Position numbers and translations under genes: made by a program | Assembly (NCBI RefSeq): GCF_030269125.1 | Contig: NZ_BSSM01000021.1 | Coordinates: forward strand, 62,001 to 126,000 | Length of the DNA: 64,000 nt | Direction of reading: 5' to 3' | Origin: Streptomyces hygroscopicus subsp. hygroscopicus | GTDB lineage: Bacteria > Actinomycetota > Actinomycetes > Streptomycetales > Streptomycetaceae | Shown here: piece after piece, positions 47,241 through 55,695 of the stretch | Numbering within the stretch: the first letter of the stretch is position 1 | How the letters are laid out: the number at the start of each line of letters is the position of its first letter | Notes under the pieces: generated by a model | Told to the model about the DNA's origin: nothing | Databases searched by the model: none | The model's input: only the letters and a program-made list of their open reading frames with translations

Positions 47241-48803
47241 ATGGTGGACACGGTGGCAGGCGCCCAGGAGGGTGGGAAACAACGAAGCGTGCGCGTCGTC
47301 CTGCTCGCGCTCATGATCGCGATGATGCTCGCGATGCTGGACAACATGATCGTGGGTACGGCGATGCCCACCATCGTCGGCGAGCTGGGCGGCCTGGAGC
47401 ACCTGTCGTGGGTGGTCACCGGCTACACCCTGGCCACCGCGGCCTCCACCCCGATCTGGGGCAAGCTCGGTGACATGTTCGGGCGCAAGGGCGCCTTCCT
47501 CAGCTCGATCGTGATCTTCCTGATCGGCTCCGCGCTGAGCGGCATGGCCCAGAACATGGGCGAGCTGATCGGCTTCCGGGCCGTACAGGGCCTCGGCGCC
47601 GGCGGTCTGATGGTCGGCGTCATGGCGATCATCGGTGACCTCGTGCCGCCGCGGGAGCGGGGCAAGTACCAGGGCATGATGGCCGGCGTGATGGCGCTGG
47701 CGATGATCGGCGGTCCGCTGGTCGGCGGCACCATCACCGACAACTGGGGCTGGCGCTGGTCGTTCTACATCAACCTGCCGCTCGGCGCGGTCGCGCTGGT
47801 GCTGGTCAGCGTGGTGCTGCACCTGCCGAAGAAGCGGGCCGAGGCGGGCATCGACTACCTCGGTGTCGCGCTGCTGACCGTCGGCATCACCTCGATCGTG
47901 CTCGTCACCACCTGGGGCGGCAGCGAGTACGCCTGGACCTCCGCACGGATCATGGAACTGATCGCCGTCGGTGTGGTGGCGCTGGTCGGGTTCGTGGTCT
48001 GGCAGACGAAGGCCCCCGAGCCGGTGCTGCCGCTGCACATCTTCCGCAGCCGTAACTTCACCCTGATGTCGGTCATCGGCTTCATCACCGGCTTCGTGAT
48101 GTTCGGCGCGACGCTGTTCCTGCCGCTGTACCAGCAGGCGGTGCAGGGCGCGTCGGCGACCAACTCCGGTCTGCTGCTGCTGCCGATGCTCGGCGCGATG
48201 CTGGTGACGTCGATGGTCGCGGGGCGGGTCACCACCAACACCGGGCGCTACAAGGTGTTCCCGATCGTCGGCGGCGCGCTGATGATCACGGGCCTGTACC
48301 TGCTGTCGCTGATGGACACCGGCACGAGCCGCTTCACCTCGGGCGTCTACATGGCGGTGCTGGGCCTCGGCATGGGCTGCCTGATGCAGATCACCATGCT
48401 GGTGGCGCAGAACAGCGTGGAGATGAAGGACATGGGCGTCGCGTCCTCGTCCACGACACTGTTCCGCACGCTCGGCTCCTCGTTCGGTGTGGCCGTCATG
48501 GGCGCGCTGTTCAACAACAAGGTCAAGGACGTCATGTCCGAGCGGGCCGGCGCGCTGGGCAAGGGCATCACCGAGAAGTCGGCTCAGCTGGACGCCAAGA
48601 GCCTGGCGAAGCTGCCGCCGCTGGCCCGGGAGGCGTACCAGCACGCCGTCTCGGCCGGTACGCACTCCGCGTTCCTGCTGGGCGCCGTGATCGCCGTCCT
48701 GGTCCTCCTCGCGGCCTTCTTCGTCAAGGAGGTCCCCCTGAAGGGCGGACCGCAGACGCCGAAGGCGCAGGAGCCGGTCGCTCCGCTGGTCGAGGCGGTC
48801 TGA
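47241..48803 (+). CDS. MFS drug exporter, DHA2 (EmrB/QacA) 14-TMS type
   Basis: A 520-residue proton-driven exporter. Motif A (GKLGDMFGRKG) lies after helix 2, and the antiporter motif C region GAVMALAMIGGPLVGG-like (AGVMALAMIGGPLVGGTI) is in helix 5. Length and hydrophobic pattern fit 14 helices, ending in a short charged tail. ATG 47241 has GAGGGGGAG upstream. The divergent TetR gene is its likely regulator. The substrate is unknown. Confidence 0.92.
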   Translation: MVDTVAGAQEGGKQRSVRVVLLALMIAMMLAMLDNMIVGTAMPTIVGELGGLEHLSWVVTGYTLATAASTPIWGKLGDMFGRKGAFLSSIVIFLIGSALSGMAQNMGELIGFRAVQGLGAGGLMVGVMAIIGDLVPPRERGKYQGMMAGVMALAMIGGPLVGGTITDNWGWRWSFYINLPLGAVALVLVSVVLHLPKKRAEAGIDYLGVALLTVGITSIVLVTTWGGSEYAWTSARIMELIAVGVVALVGFVVWQTKAPEPVLPLHIFRSRNFTLMSVIGFITGFVMFGATLFLPLYQQAVQGASATNSGLLLLPMLGAMLVTSMVAGRVTTNTGRYKVFPIVGGALMITGLYLLSLMDTGTSRFTSGVYMAVLGLGMGCLMQITMLVAQNSVEMKDMGVASSSTTLFRTLGSSFGVAVMGALFNNKVKDVMSERAGALGKGITEKSAQLDAKSLAKLPPLAREAYQHAVSAGTHSAFLLGAVIAVLVLLAAFFVKEVPLKGGPQTPKAQEPVAPLVEAV

Positions 48804-48821
48804 CCGACGGCCCCGGCCCGA

Positions 48822-48855
48822 CGAAGGCCCCCGGCGTCCGCCCCGGGGGCCTTCG
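48822..48855. terminator. Bidirectional terminator between MFS gene and cseC
   Basis: A perfect 13-bp inverted repeat CGAAGGCCCCCGG/CCGGGGGCCTTCG with an 8-base loop lies in the convergent gap, 18 bases beyond the MFS stop. Confidence 0.8.
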
Positions 48856-48985
48856 GCATGTCAGGGGATGTCCGTCAGGGGCGGGCGCCGGTACGCCACC
48901 GGCCGCGATGCGCCGTGGGCCGCTCGCGCCCACGCGGCGGAGCCGCCCACGGACACCACCCCGACCGGCCCCGTACGGACCGGAC

Positions 48986-50332
48986 TCAGCCCGAGCTGCC
49001 CGACAGCGGCAGCATCGGATAGCTCCCGGTGCTGGTGGGCGCGTGCTCCGGGAGCCACAGCACGGCCACCGCGCCCTCGGCGGGGAGACCGGCCGGGCGG
49101 ATGTTGCGGAAGGTGAGGCGGGCGCCGAGGACGCGGGCCTGGCCGGCGGCGATGGTGAGGCCGAGGCCGTGGCCCTGGCCGGAGCGGTCCATGCTGCCGG
49201 TGCGGAAGCGGCTCGGGCCCTCCGCGAGGAGTTCCTCGGGGAAGCCGGGGCCGTGGTCGCGGATCCGGATCACCCGGCCCTCGACGCTCACCTCGATCGG
49301 CGGCCGGCCGTGCCGCGCGGCGTTCGCGAGGAGGTTGAACAGCACCCGCTCCAGGCGGCGCGGATCCGTCGTCACCTCCGACTCGTGGACGATCCGTACG
49401 ACGATCTCCGGGTCCTTGGCCGCGACCCGCCGCGCCACGAACTCGCCCAGCATGATGTCCTGGAGCTCGGCCCGCTCCGAGGCGCTGTCCAGGCGGGCCA
49501 CCTCCAGCACGTCCTCCACCAGCGTGCGCATCGCCTTGGCCCGGTCCAGCACCAGCTCCGTGGGCCGGCCGGGCGGCAGCAGTTCGGCGGCGGTCAGCAG
49601 CCCGGTCACCGGGGTGCGCAGCTCGTGCGCGATGTCCGCGGTCACCCGCCGCTCGGCCTCGAGGCGTTGCCGCAGCGCGTCCGCCATCGCGTCCACCGCC
49701 CGCGCGAGATCGTCGGTCTCGTCCCGTACGACACCGCCGATCGCCTCCCGCACCCGTACGTCGGTATCGCCCCCCGCGACCCGGTTCGCCGCGGCCGCGG
49801 CCTTGCGCAGCCGCCCGGACAGCTGTCCGCCGATCAGCACCCCGAGCGCGCTGCCGCCGAGGACCACCGCGATGGACCCGATGACCAGGGCCTGGTCCAG
49901 GTCCTTCATCACGTCCATGGAGCGGTCCGGGAAATGGCTGTGCAGCGACAGCACATGCCCGTCCTTCGCCGGGACCGCCGCCCAGATGTCCGGTGGTCCC
50001 GAGCCGCGGTCGGAGACGTCGCTCGCCCGGCGCCCGGCCATCACCTTCTCGCGCACCGCCGGCGGCATCCCCGGATCATCGATCTTGATGTTCGGGAAGT
50101 TCGTCCGCCCGTACAACTCGTAGTTGCGCTGGGCGAGCTGGACCCGGTCGTTGGCCAGGTCGCGCGCGTTGTCCAGCATCGAGACCCGGGCCGCGTTGTG
50201 CACGACCAGGCTCAACGCGATCGCGACCAGACCGGCGACCAGCGCGATCGCCGCGCTGAGCTTCCACCGGATGCCGGTGTGCAGGCCCACGCGCTCCATG
50301 CGCCGGACCGGGTGCCGCAGAAACCCCCGCAT
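48986..50332 (-). CDS. cseC: Sensor histidine kinase CseC (cell-envelope stress)
   Basis: A 448-residue sensor. Two membrane helices (residues about 25-45 and 147-172) frame a roughly 100-residue extracellular sensing domain, followed by HAMP. The phosphoacceptor is H236 in IAHELRTPVTG; the ATPase domain has NLLANAARHG, DHGPGF and GHGLGL. With sigE, cseA and cseB in the same order it is recognisable as the CseC kinase that responds to cell-wall damage. It starts 10 bases after cseB. Confidence 0.93.
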   Translation of the reverse strand: MRGFLRHPVRRMERVGLHTGIRWKLSAAIALVAGLVAIALSLVVHNAARVSMLDNARDLANDRVQLAQRNYELYGRTNFPNIKIDDPGMPPAVREKVMAGRRASDVSDRGSGPPDIWAAVPAKDGHVLSLHSHFPDRSMDVMKDLDQALVIGSIAVVLGGSALGVLIGGQLSGRLRKAAAAANRVAGGDTDVRVREAIGGVVRDETDDLARAVDAMADALRQRLEAERRVTADIAHELRTPVTGLLTAAELLPPGRPTELVLDRAKAMRTLVEDVLEVARLDSASERAELQDIMLGEFVARRVAAKDPEIVVRIVHESEVTTDPRRLERVLFNLLANAARHGRPPIEVSVEGRVIRIRDHGPGFPEELLAEGPSRFRTGSMDRSGQGHGLGLTIAAGQARVLGARLTFRNIRPAGLPAEGAVAVLWLPEHAPTSTGSYPMLPLSGSSG

Positions 50333-50342
50333 GCCGCTCCGT

Positions 50343-51047
50343 TCAGGCCTTCAGCTTGTAGCCGAAGCCGCGGACCGTCTCGATCCGGTCCTGGCCGATC
50401 TTCTGCCGCAGCCGCTGCACATGGACGTCGACCACCCGGGTGTCCCCGCCCCAGCCGTAGTCCCACACCCGCTCCAGGAGCTTGTCGCGGGAGAGCACGG
50501 TCCCGGGCGCCGAGGAGAACTCCAGCAGCAGCCGCATCTCCGTCGGGGTGAGCGCCACCGGCCGTCCCGCCCGGAGCACCTCCATGCCGTCGGTGTCGAT
50601 CCGCAGATCGCCGAAGGTCAGCGTGCCGCCCTGCACCGCGGACGCGGGCTCCTCAGGGTGCGCGGTGCCGCCGGCGTGCCCGAAGCGGCGCAGCACCGCG
50701 CGGATGCGGGCGACCAGCACGGCGCCGTCGAACGGCTTGGTCACGTAGTCGTCCGCGCCCGCCTCCAGGCCGAGGACCACGTCGATGCTGTCGGCGCGCG
50801 CCGACAGCATGATCACCGGCACGGTCGACTCGTCGCGGATCCGGCGGCACAGGCTGACCCCGTCGAGGCCCGGCACCATCACGTCGAGCAGCGCGATGTC
50901 GGGACGGTTCGCGCGGAACGCCTCAAGGCCCGACAGCCCGTCGGGCATGGCGGTGACCGCGAAGCCGTCCCGCTCCAGGGCGAGCTGTGTGGCCTCGCGG
51001 ATGACGTCGTCGTCCTCGACGAACAGGACGTGGGTCTGGTCTGCCAT
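50343..51047 (-). CDS. cseB: Response regulator CseB, activator of sigE
   Basis: A 234-residue OmpR/PhoB-type regulator. The receiver has VEDDD near the start, phosphoacceptor D55 in LLDVMVPGLDG and the lysine in YVTKPFD. The winged helix spans about 135-230 (LTPTEMRLLLEF, RVWDYGWGGDTRVVDVHVQRLRQKI). In the known system phosphorylated CseB activates the sigE promoter, found here 5' of sigE on the same strand. Confidence 0.94.
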   Translation of the reverse strand: MADQTHVLFVEDDDVIREATQLALERDGFAVTAMPDGLSGLEAFRANRPDIALLDVMVPGLDGVSLCRRIRDESTVPVIMLSARADSIDVVLGLEAGADDYVTKPFDGAVLVARIRAVLRRFGHAGGTAHPEEPASAVQGGTLTFGDLRIDTDGMEVLRAGRPVALTPTEMRLLLEFSSAPGTVLSRDKLLERVWDYGWGGDTRVVDVHVQRLRQKIGQDRIETVRGFGYKLKA

Positions 51048-51098
51048 CCCGGTGCTTTCCGTCCTCGTGAAGTGCTGCTGTCTCTCGCGCCGCGCGGT

Positions 51099-51764
51099 TC
51101 AGCTGTCCGGCACGGGCGTCGGGACCTGCCCGGCCGACTTGCTGTACTCGTTGCGCACGCTCTTGCCCGGCGCGAACCGTCCCGCCTTCCAGCTGTACGG
51201 CGTCACGATCTCACCGGACGGGCTGGAGATGGGATCGCCCTTCTCGTAATACTGCCTGGTCACCGACAGTCGCCCCTGGTCGATCTCCGCGTAGACCGGG
51301 GACTCCTCGGTGCGGAAGACGTTCTTGAAGGTGCCGGAGTCGTCCTGGTACACGTACGAGCCGATCCCGACCGCGTCCGCGCAGGTGAGCACGTTGACCA
51401 CGACGTCGTCGACCGCGGACCCGGTCAGATCGCCGTAGGAGACGTCCACCGGGTACTCGTCACCGCTGCACGGCTTCAGCTCCCGCTTGACCGTGGCGGA
51501 CACCGCCGGGTCGTGCTTGATCAGCTGTACCGCGTCCACCTTCCGGTACTTGTCCGGGTCACTCGGCGAGGGCGACGGCGAGGCCACCGCGCCGGCCCCG
51601 GCCACCGCCGAGGCGTGCGCCGGGCCCTCGTCCCGGGCACCCAGGCCGCCCGTGCCGCACGCCGTGACGAAAAGGGCGAGGGCGGTGACCGAGGCCACCG
51701 CCGCGATCACCGCCAGCCAACTCCCTCGGGCCTGTCTCGGCCCGTGCCCGGTCAGGCCGCGCAA
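51099..51764 (-). CDS. cseA: Lipoprotein CseA, negative modulator of the SigE system
   Basis: A 221-residue predicted lipoprotein. The signal peptide ends in the lipobox VTAC with lipid-modified C36. The extracellular part is mostly unique (DDVVVNVLTCADAVG). TTG 51764, with GGGAG upstream, lies inside the end of sigE, overlapping by 13 bases. In S. coelicolor loss of CseA raises sigE activity; the same modulating role is inferred from synteny. Confidence 0.88.
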   Translation of the reverse strand: MRGLTGHGPRQARGSWLAVIAAVASVTALALFVTACGTGGLGARDEGPAHASAVAGAGAVASPSPSPSDPDKYRKVDAVQLIKHDPAVSATVKRELKPCSGDEYPVDVSYGDLTGSAVDDVVVNVLTCADAVGIGSYVYQDDSGTFKNVFRTEESPVYAEIDQGRLSVTRQYYEKGDPISSPSGEIVTPYSWKAGRFAPGKSVRNEYSKSAGQVPTPVPDS

Positions 51765-52291
51765 CGCTCCCGCTCCTCACGCTCCAGCGCCCGTGCGTCC
51801 AGGTCGCGGGCCTCCAGCTCCTCGCGGAGCCGGGCGAGCGCCCGGTGCAGCGTGCTCTTGACCGTACCGGCCGACATACCCAGGGCCGCGGCCGTCTCCT
51901 CGGTGGACATCTGCTCCCAGTGTCGCAGCACCACGACACTGCGCTGCTTGGGTGCCAGAACTTTCAGGATGTCCATCAGCAGGGCCCGGTCGGCGTGCTG
52001 CTCGGTGGAGTCCTCGACACTGGCGTCGGGCAGCTGCTCGGTGGGGACCTCCTCCAGCTTGCGCGCCCGCCACCACTCGGTCCGAGTGTTGATCATGACC
52101 CGGCGCAGGTAGGCGTCGGCCAGCCGCTTGTCGGCGATGCCGTCCCAGCGGCCGTACGTCCGCACCAGCGCGGTCTGCAGCAGGTCCTGGGCGTCGACGG
52201 GGTCGGGCACCAGCCGGCGCGCACTGCGCAGCAGCGCGTCCTGTCGTGTGCGGACGTACTCCTCGAATGCGAGCACCTCGCCCTGCGCCAT
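51752..52291 (-). CDS. sigE: ECF sigma factor SigE
   Basis: A 179-residue ECF sigma factor. Region 2 (RSARRLVPDPVDAQDLLQTALVRTYGRW) and region 4 (LAPKQRSVVVLRHWEQMSTEETAAALGMSAGTVKSTL) are complete. It directs cell-wall maintenance genes and is itself switched on by CseBC rather than by an anti-sigma factor. ATG 52291 has GGAGG 9 bases upstream. It is the first gene of the leftward sigE-cseA-cseB-cseC unit, with a 280-base upstream gap that should carry the CseB-dependent promoter; I could not place that promoter exactly. Confidence 0.95.
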   Translation of the reverse strand: MAQGEVLAFEEYVRTRQDALLRSARRLVPDPVDAQDLLQTALVRTYGRWDGIADKRLADAYLRRVMINTRTEWWRARKLEEVPTEQLPDASVEDSTEQHADRALLMDILKVLAPKQRSVVVLRHWEQMSTEETAAALGMSAGTVKSTLHRALARLREELEARDLDARALEREERERCAA

Positions 52292-52571
52292 GTTCAACCG
52301 CCTCCGTTCCCCGTGTGCTTCGGCCACGAGCCGAAGTCCCGCTGTCCTGCCGCCCGTGGTCTGCCGGGCACGGAGAAGAAGTTAGGCAGTCGTTGTCACG
52401 AGGCTGTGCGGACCAGCCTGCGGCTGGCAATCGGCTATCCGTCGGTTGTGTAACGGCCGTAGGAACGGGGTAAAGGGCGTGGTATTTATGTCCAGTTATG
52501 CGGCTTTTATTGCGCCTGGTGGGTCCCCGAATCCCGCAACAGCGGGAGCGGCGCCGTGACCTGGCGGCGCG

Positions 52572-53447
52572 TCAGGTCAGCGGCAGCCGGTACAGGCCGC
52601 CCGGCAGCGGCTCCACCAGACCGTCGGTGACCAGCCCGTCCAGCGCGCGGGCCCGCTGCACCGGCTCGTGCCACACCCGGTCCAGCACTGACTGCGGTAC
52701 CGGCGTGTGCGCCTCGCGCAGTACGGCGAGGAGCTTGCCGCGCACCTGACGGTCCGTACCGGCGTACGTCTGCCCGCGCCGCGGGGGCCCCTGGTGCTCC
52801 GGCTTGCCCGCCTGCCGCCAGGCGCACTGCGCGGCGATCGGGCAGCGCGCGCACCCCTCGTTCTTCGCCGTGCACACCAGCGCGCCCAGCTCCATGGAGG
52901 CGGCGGCCCAGCGCGCGGCCGTCCCCTCGTCCTCGGGCAGCAGCTCACGGGCGAGGCGCCGCTCGGCGGCCGTCGTCGCGTTCGGCGGGTACTGCACCCC
53001 CGTCACCGCCCGCGCCAGCACCCGTCGCACATTCGTGTCCAGCACCGGGTGCCGCTGTCCGTAGGCGAACGAGGCCACCGCGGCGGCCGTGTACTCGCCG
53101 ATGCCGGGCAGTGCGAGCAGTTGCGCGTGTTCCGTCGGTACGTCGCCGCCGTGCCGTTCCGTTATGGCGACCGCGGCGCCGTGCAGCCGCAGCGCGCGGC
53201 GCGGGTAGCCGAGCCGGCCCCAGGCGCGCACGGCCTCGCCGGGAGCCTCCTTCGCCAGGTCGGCGGGGCGGGGCCAGCGGGCGAGCCACTGCTCGTAGAC
53301 GGGCAGCACCCGGTTCACCGGCGTCTGCTGCAGCATGAACTCGCTGACCATCACGCCCCATGCGCCCGCCTCCGGGCGGCGCCAGGGGAGGTCGCGGGCG
53401 TGGGCGTCGAACCAGGCGATCACGGGGGCGTGGAGCTTCTCAGTCAT
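52572..53447 (-). CDS. mutY: A/G-specific adenine DNA glycosylase
   Basis: A 291-residue HhH-GPD glycosylase that removes adenine paired with 8-oxoguanine. Catalytic E36 is in VSEFMLQQT, the HhH motif is LLALPGIGEYTAAAV and the catalytic Asp is in VLDTNVRRV. The Fe-S ligands follow C-x6-C-x2-C-x5-C (CTAKNEGCARCPIAAQC). The C-terminal MutT-like domain of E. coli MutY is absent or much reduced, as usual in actinobacteria. ATG 53447 is used. Confidence 0.93.
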   Translation of the reverse strand: MTEKLHAPVIAWFDAHARDLPWRRPEAGAWGVMVSEFMLQQTPVNRVLPVYEQWLARWPRPADLAKEAPGEAVRAWGRLGYPRRALRLHGAAVAITERHGGDVPTEHAQLLALPGIGEYTAAAVASFAYGQRHPVLDTNVRRVLARAVTGVQYPPNATTAAERRLARELLPEDEGTAARWAAASMELGALVCTAKNEGCARCPIAAQCAWRQAGKPEHQGPPRRGQTYAGTDRQVRGKLLAVLREAHTPVPQSVLDRVWHEPVQRARALDGLVTDGLVEPLPGGLYRLPLT

Positions 53448-53605
53448 GGCCTTCCGATCCTGCCACGCCGCACGGGGCGTCGTGGGTGACGGCGCCGTCA
53501 CCGAGCGTGCCGGTCGCTGAAGAACCGTGCCTGCGAGGGCAGTTACCGGGATGATGATCCGGAAAAGTTGGCGCGTGCGCGGCGGGTGGGGCAAGTCAGC
53601 GCGCC

Positions 53606-53622
53606 GAACTCTCGTAGAGTTC
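53606..53622. promoter_or_regulatory. Perfect 17-bp dyad overlapping a promoter -10 box
   Basis: GAACTCT-CGT-AGAGTTC is a perfect 7-bp inverted repeat placed 4 bases before GTG 53627. It contains TAGAGT, a plausible -10 box 6 bases before the start. This is a good position for a repressor operator. Confidence 0.55.
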
Positions 53623-53626
53623 GGGC

Positions 53627-54448
53627 GTGGGATCTCTGCGCAATCCGGTCGGGCCGCTTCCCTCCTCCATCTACTGGCGTAGGAGGGTCGTACTGCTGTC
53701 GTTGTTCGCCGTCTCGACGCTGCTGATCGCGTGGATCGTCGTCGCGGGAGGCGGGGGCGGCGGTGGGAAGAAGGGCACCAGCGCGTCCGGCGGCAAGAAT
53801 CCCGCGAACACCATCACGCCGGGGCCGTCGGGATCGGGGCCCGCGTACAGCCAACGCCCCGGCGGGCGGGACGAGTCGGGGGGACCGGGCTCGGGATCCG
53901 GGTCGTCCGGGTCCGGTTCGGGTTCCGGTGACGGCGCGTCGGGCCCGGCGGCGGGCTCGGGTGGTTCCGCGGGCGCGGGTGGCGGGTCCGCCGCGGGTGG
54001 CGGGGCGGTGGTCGCGGGCGACGCTCTCTCCGGTTCCTCCACGCTGCCGGACTGCACGGCCGGTTCCGTCTCGTTGGGCCTGCGCAGCCTCCGCAACTCC
54101 TACTCGCCGGACCAGACGCCGGCCTTCGAACTCACCGCGAAGAACACGTCGTCCGCCGACTGCAAGGTCGATCTCGGCCCGAAGAACGCGGTGTTGACCG
54201 TCACCCCGGCCGACGGCGACAGCCCCTTCTGGTCCTCCGCCGACTGCCCCCGGGGAGCGGGCGACCTCCTCTTCCGGGTGCCGGCCGGCCAGAGCATCAC
54301 GTACACGGCGAAGTGGGACCGGAGGCCGAGCGCGGCCCGTTGCGCGACCCCGTCGGGCGGCTCGGCGAAGCCAGGGACGTACCTGCTGGAGGCCAGGACC
54401 CCGGGCTACGGAAAGCTCCAGGCGTCGTTCGTGCTGTCGGCGGACTAG
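53627..54448 (+). CDS. Membrane-anchored Gly/Ser-rich protein with C-terminal Ig-like domain
   Basis: A 273-residue protein of unknown function. One membrane helix (about residues 20-40) leads into an extracellular Gly/Ser linker of about 90 residues, then a beta-rich domain of about 130 residues with four cysteines (TLPDCTAG, SADCKVD, SADCPRG, AARCATP) that could form two disulfides. It resembles actinobacterial secreted DUF4232-like or Ig-like domains, unproven. GTG 53627 lies just behind a perfect dyad. Convergent with disA. Confidence 0.72.
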   Translation: MGSLRNPVGPLPSSIYWRRRVVLLSLFAVSTLLIAWIVVAGGGGGGGKKGTSASGGKNPANTITPGPSGSGPAYSQRPGGRDESGGPGSGSGSSGSGSGSGDGASGPAAGSGGSAGAGGGSAAGGGAVVAGDALSGSSTLPDCTAGSVSLGLRSLRNSYSPDQTPAFELTAKNTSSADCKVDLGPKNAVLTVTPADGDSPFWSSADCPRGAGDLLFRVPAGQSITYTAKWDRRPSAARCATPSGGSAKPGTYLLEARTPGYGKLQASFVLSAD

Positions 54449-54490
54449 CGGGCGCCGGTGGCCGGGAGCGCGGACCCGGCGGCCCGGAAC

Positions 54491-55615
54491 CTATACGTAC
54501 CGCTCCAGGATCGAGGACTCGGCGAGCCGGGACAGTCCCTCCCGGACGCTCCTCGCCCGCGCCTCACCCACACCGTCCACCGTCTGCAGGTCGTCCACGC
54601 TCGCGGCCAGCAGCTTCTGCAGACCGCCGAAGTGCTCCACGAGCCGGTCGATGATCGCGCCCGGCAGCCGCGGCACCTTGGCCAGCAGCCGGAAGCCCCG
54701 CGGGGACACCGCCGAGTCGAGGGTCTCGGGCGAGCCCGTGTACCCCAGCGCCCGCGCGACCGTGCCGACCTCGATCAGCTCCGCCTGGGTGAGCGCGTCC
54801 AGCTCGGCCAGGGCCTCGTCGACCGTGCGGGAACGCTTCGCCGTCGGCTCGGGCACGTAGTCCCGCACCACCAGCTCCCGGTCCGGTTCGACCCCCGCGA
54901 TCAGCTCTTCCAGCTGGAGCGCGAGAAGACGGCCGTCCGTCCCCAGCTCCACCACGTACTCGGCGATCTCGGTGGCGATCCGGCGCACCATCTCGAGACG
55001 CTGCGCGACGGCGGACACGTCCCGCACCGTCACCAGGTCCTCGATCTCCAGCGCCGACAGCGTGCCCGCCACCTCGTCCAGGCGGAGCTTGTACCGCTCC
55101 AGGGTGGCCAGCGCCTGGTTCGCGCGGGAGAGGATCGCCGCCGAGTCCTCCAGGACGCGGCGCTGCCCGTCGACGTAGAGCGCGATCAGCCGCATCGACT
55201 GGGAGACGGAGACGACGGGGAAGCCGACCTGCTTGCTCACCCGGTCCGCCGTGCGGTGCCGGGTGCCCGTCTCCTCCGTGGGGATCGTCGGGTCCGGGAC
55301 CAGCTGCACGCCCGCGCGCAGGATCTTCGACAGGTCCGACGAGAGCACGATGCCGCCGTCCAGCTTGCACAGCTCCCGCAGCCGGGTCGCGGTGAACTCC
55401 ACGTCCAGCACGAACCCGCCGGTGCACATCGCCTCGACGGTCTTGTCGGAGCCGAGCACGATCAGACCGCCGGTGTTGCCGCGCAGCACGCGCTCCAGGC
55501 CGTCGCGCATGGCCGTACCGGGTGCCACGGCGCTCAGCGAGGCGCGCATCAGGCCATCGGAACCGGCACTCCCACCGGACTTTCCGGGAGCTGCTGCCCG
55601 GTCGTTGGCTGCCAC
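54491..55615 (-). CDS. disA: Diadenylate cyclase DisA
   Basis: A 374-residue enzyme that makes c-di-AMP from two ATP and scans DNA. The N-terminal DAC domain has D86-GG (usually DGA) and R119-HR. A helical linker follows, then a C-terminal HhH DNA-binding domain (VDDLQTVDGVGEARARSVREGL). GTG 55615 has GGAGGA 5 bases upstream. It lies 80 bases downstream of radA on the same strand, the classic pairing. Confidence 0.95.
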   Translation of the reverse strand: MAANDRAAAPGKSGGSAGSDGLMRASLSAVAPGTAMRDGLERVLRGNTGGLIVLGSDKTVEAMCTGGFVLDVEFTATRLRELCKLDGGIVLSSDLSKILRAGVQLVPDPTIPTEETGTRHRTADRVSKQVGFPVVSVSQSMRLIALYVDGQRRVLEDSAAILSRANQALATLERYKLRLDEVAGTLSALEIEDLVTVRDVSAVAQRLEMVRRIATEIAEYVVELGTDGRLLALQLEELIAGVEPDRELVVRDYVPEPTAKRSRTVDEALAELDALTQAELIEVGTVARALGYTGSPETLDSAVSPRGFRLLAKVPRLPGAIIDRLVEHFGGLQKLLAASVDDLQTVDGVGEARARSVREGLSRLAESSILERYV

Positions 55616-55695
55616 TGCACTCCTCCGGTCGCAGGTTCTGACGCGCTCCCGTGCCCGCACTCGGTTCGTACGGACGGGCGAGACCTGGGCAAAGT

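Noticed and set aside
53600..53640. GAAC near 53606 as a sigma-E -35 element
   Set aside because: No CGTC occurs at 16-17 bases downstream; the GAAC is part of a perfect dyad instead.
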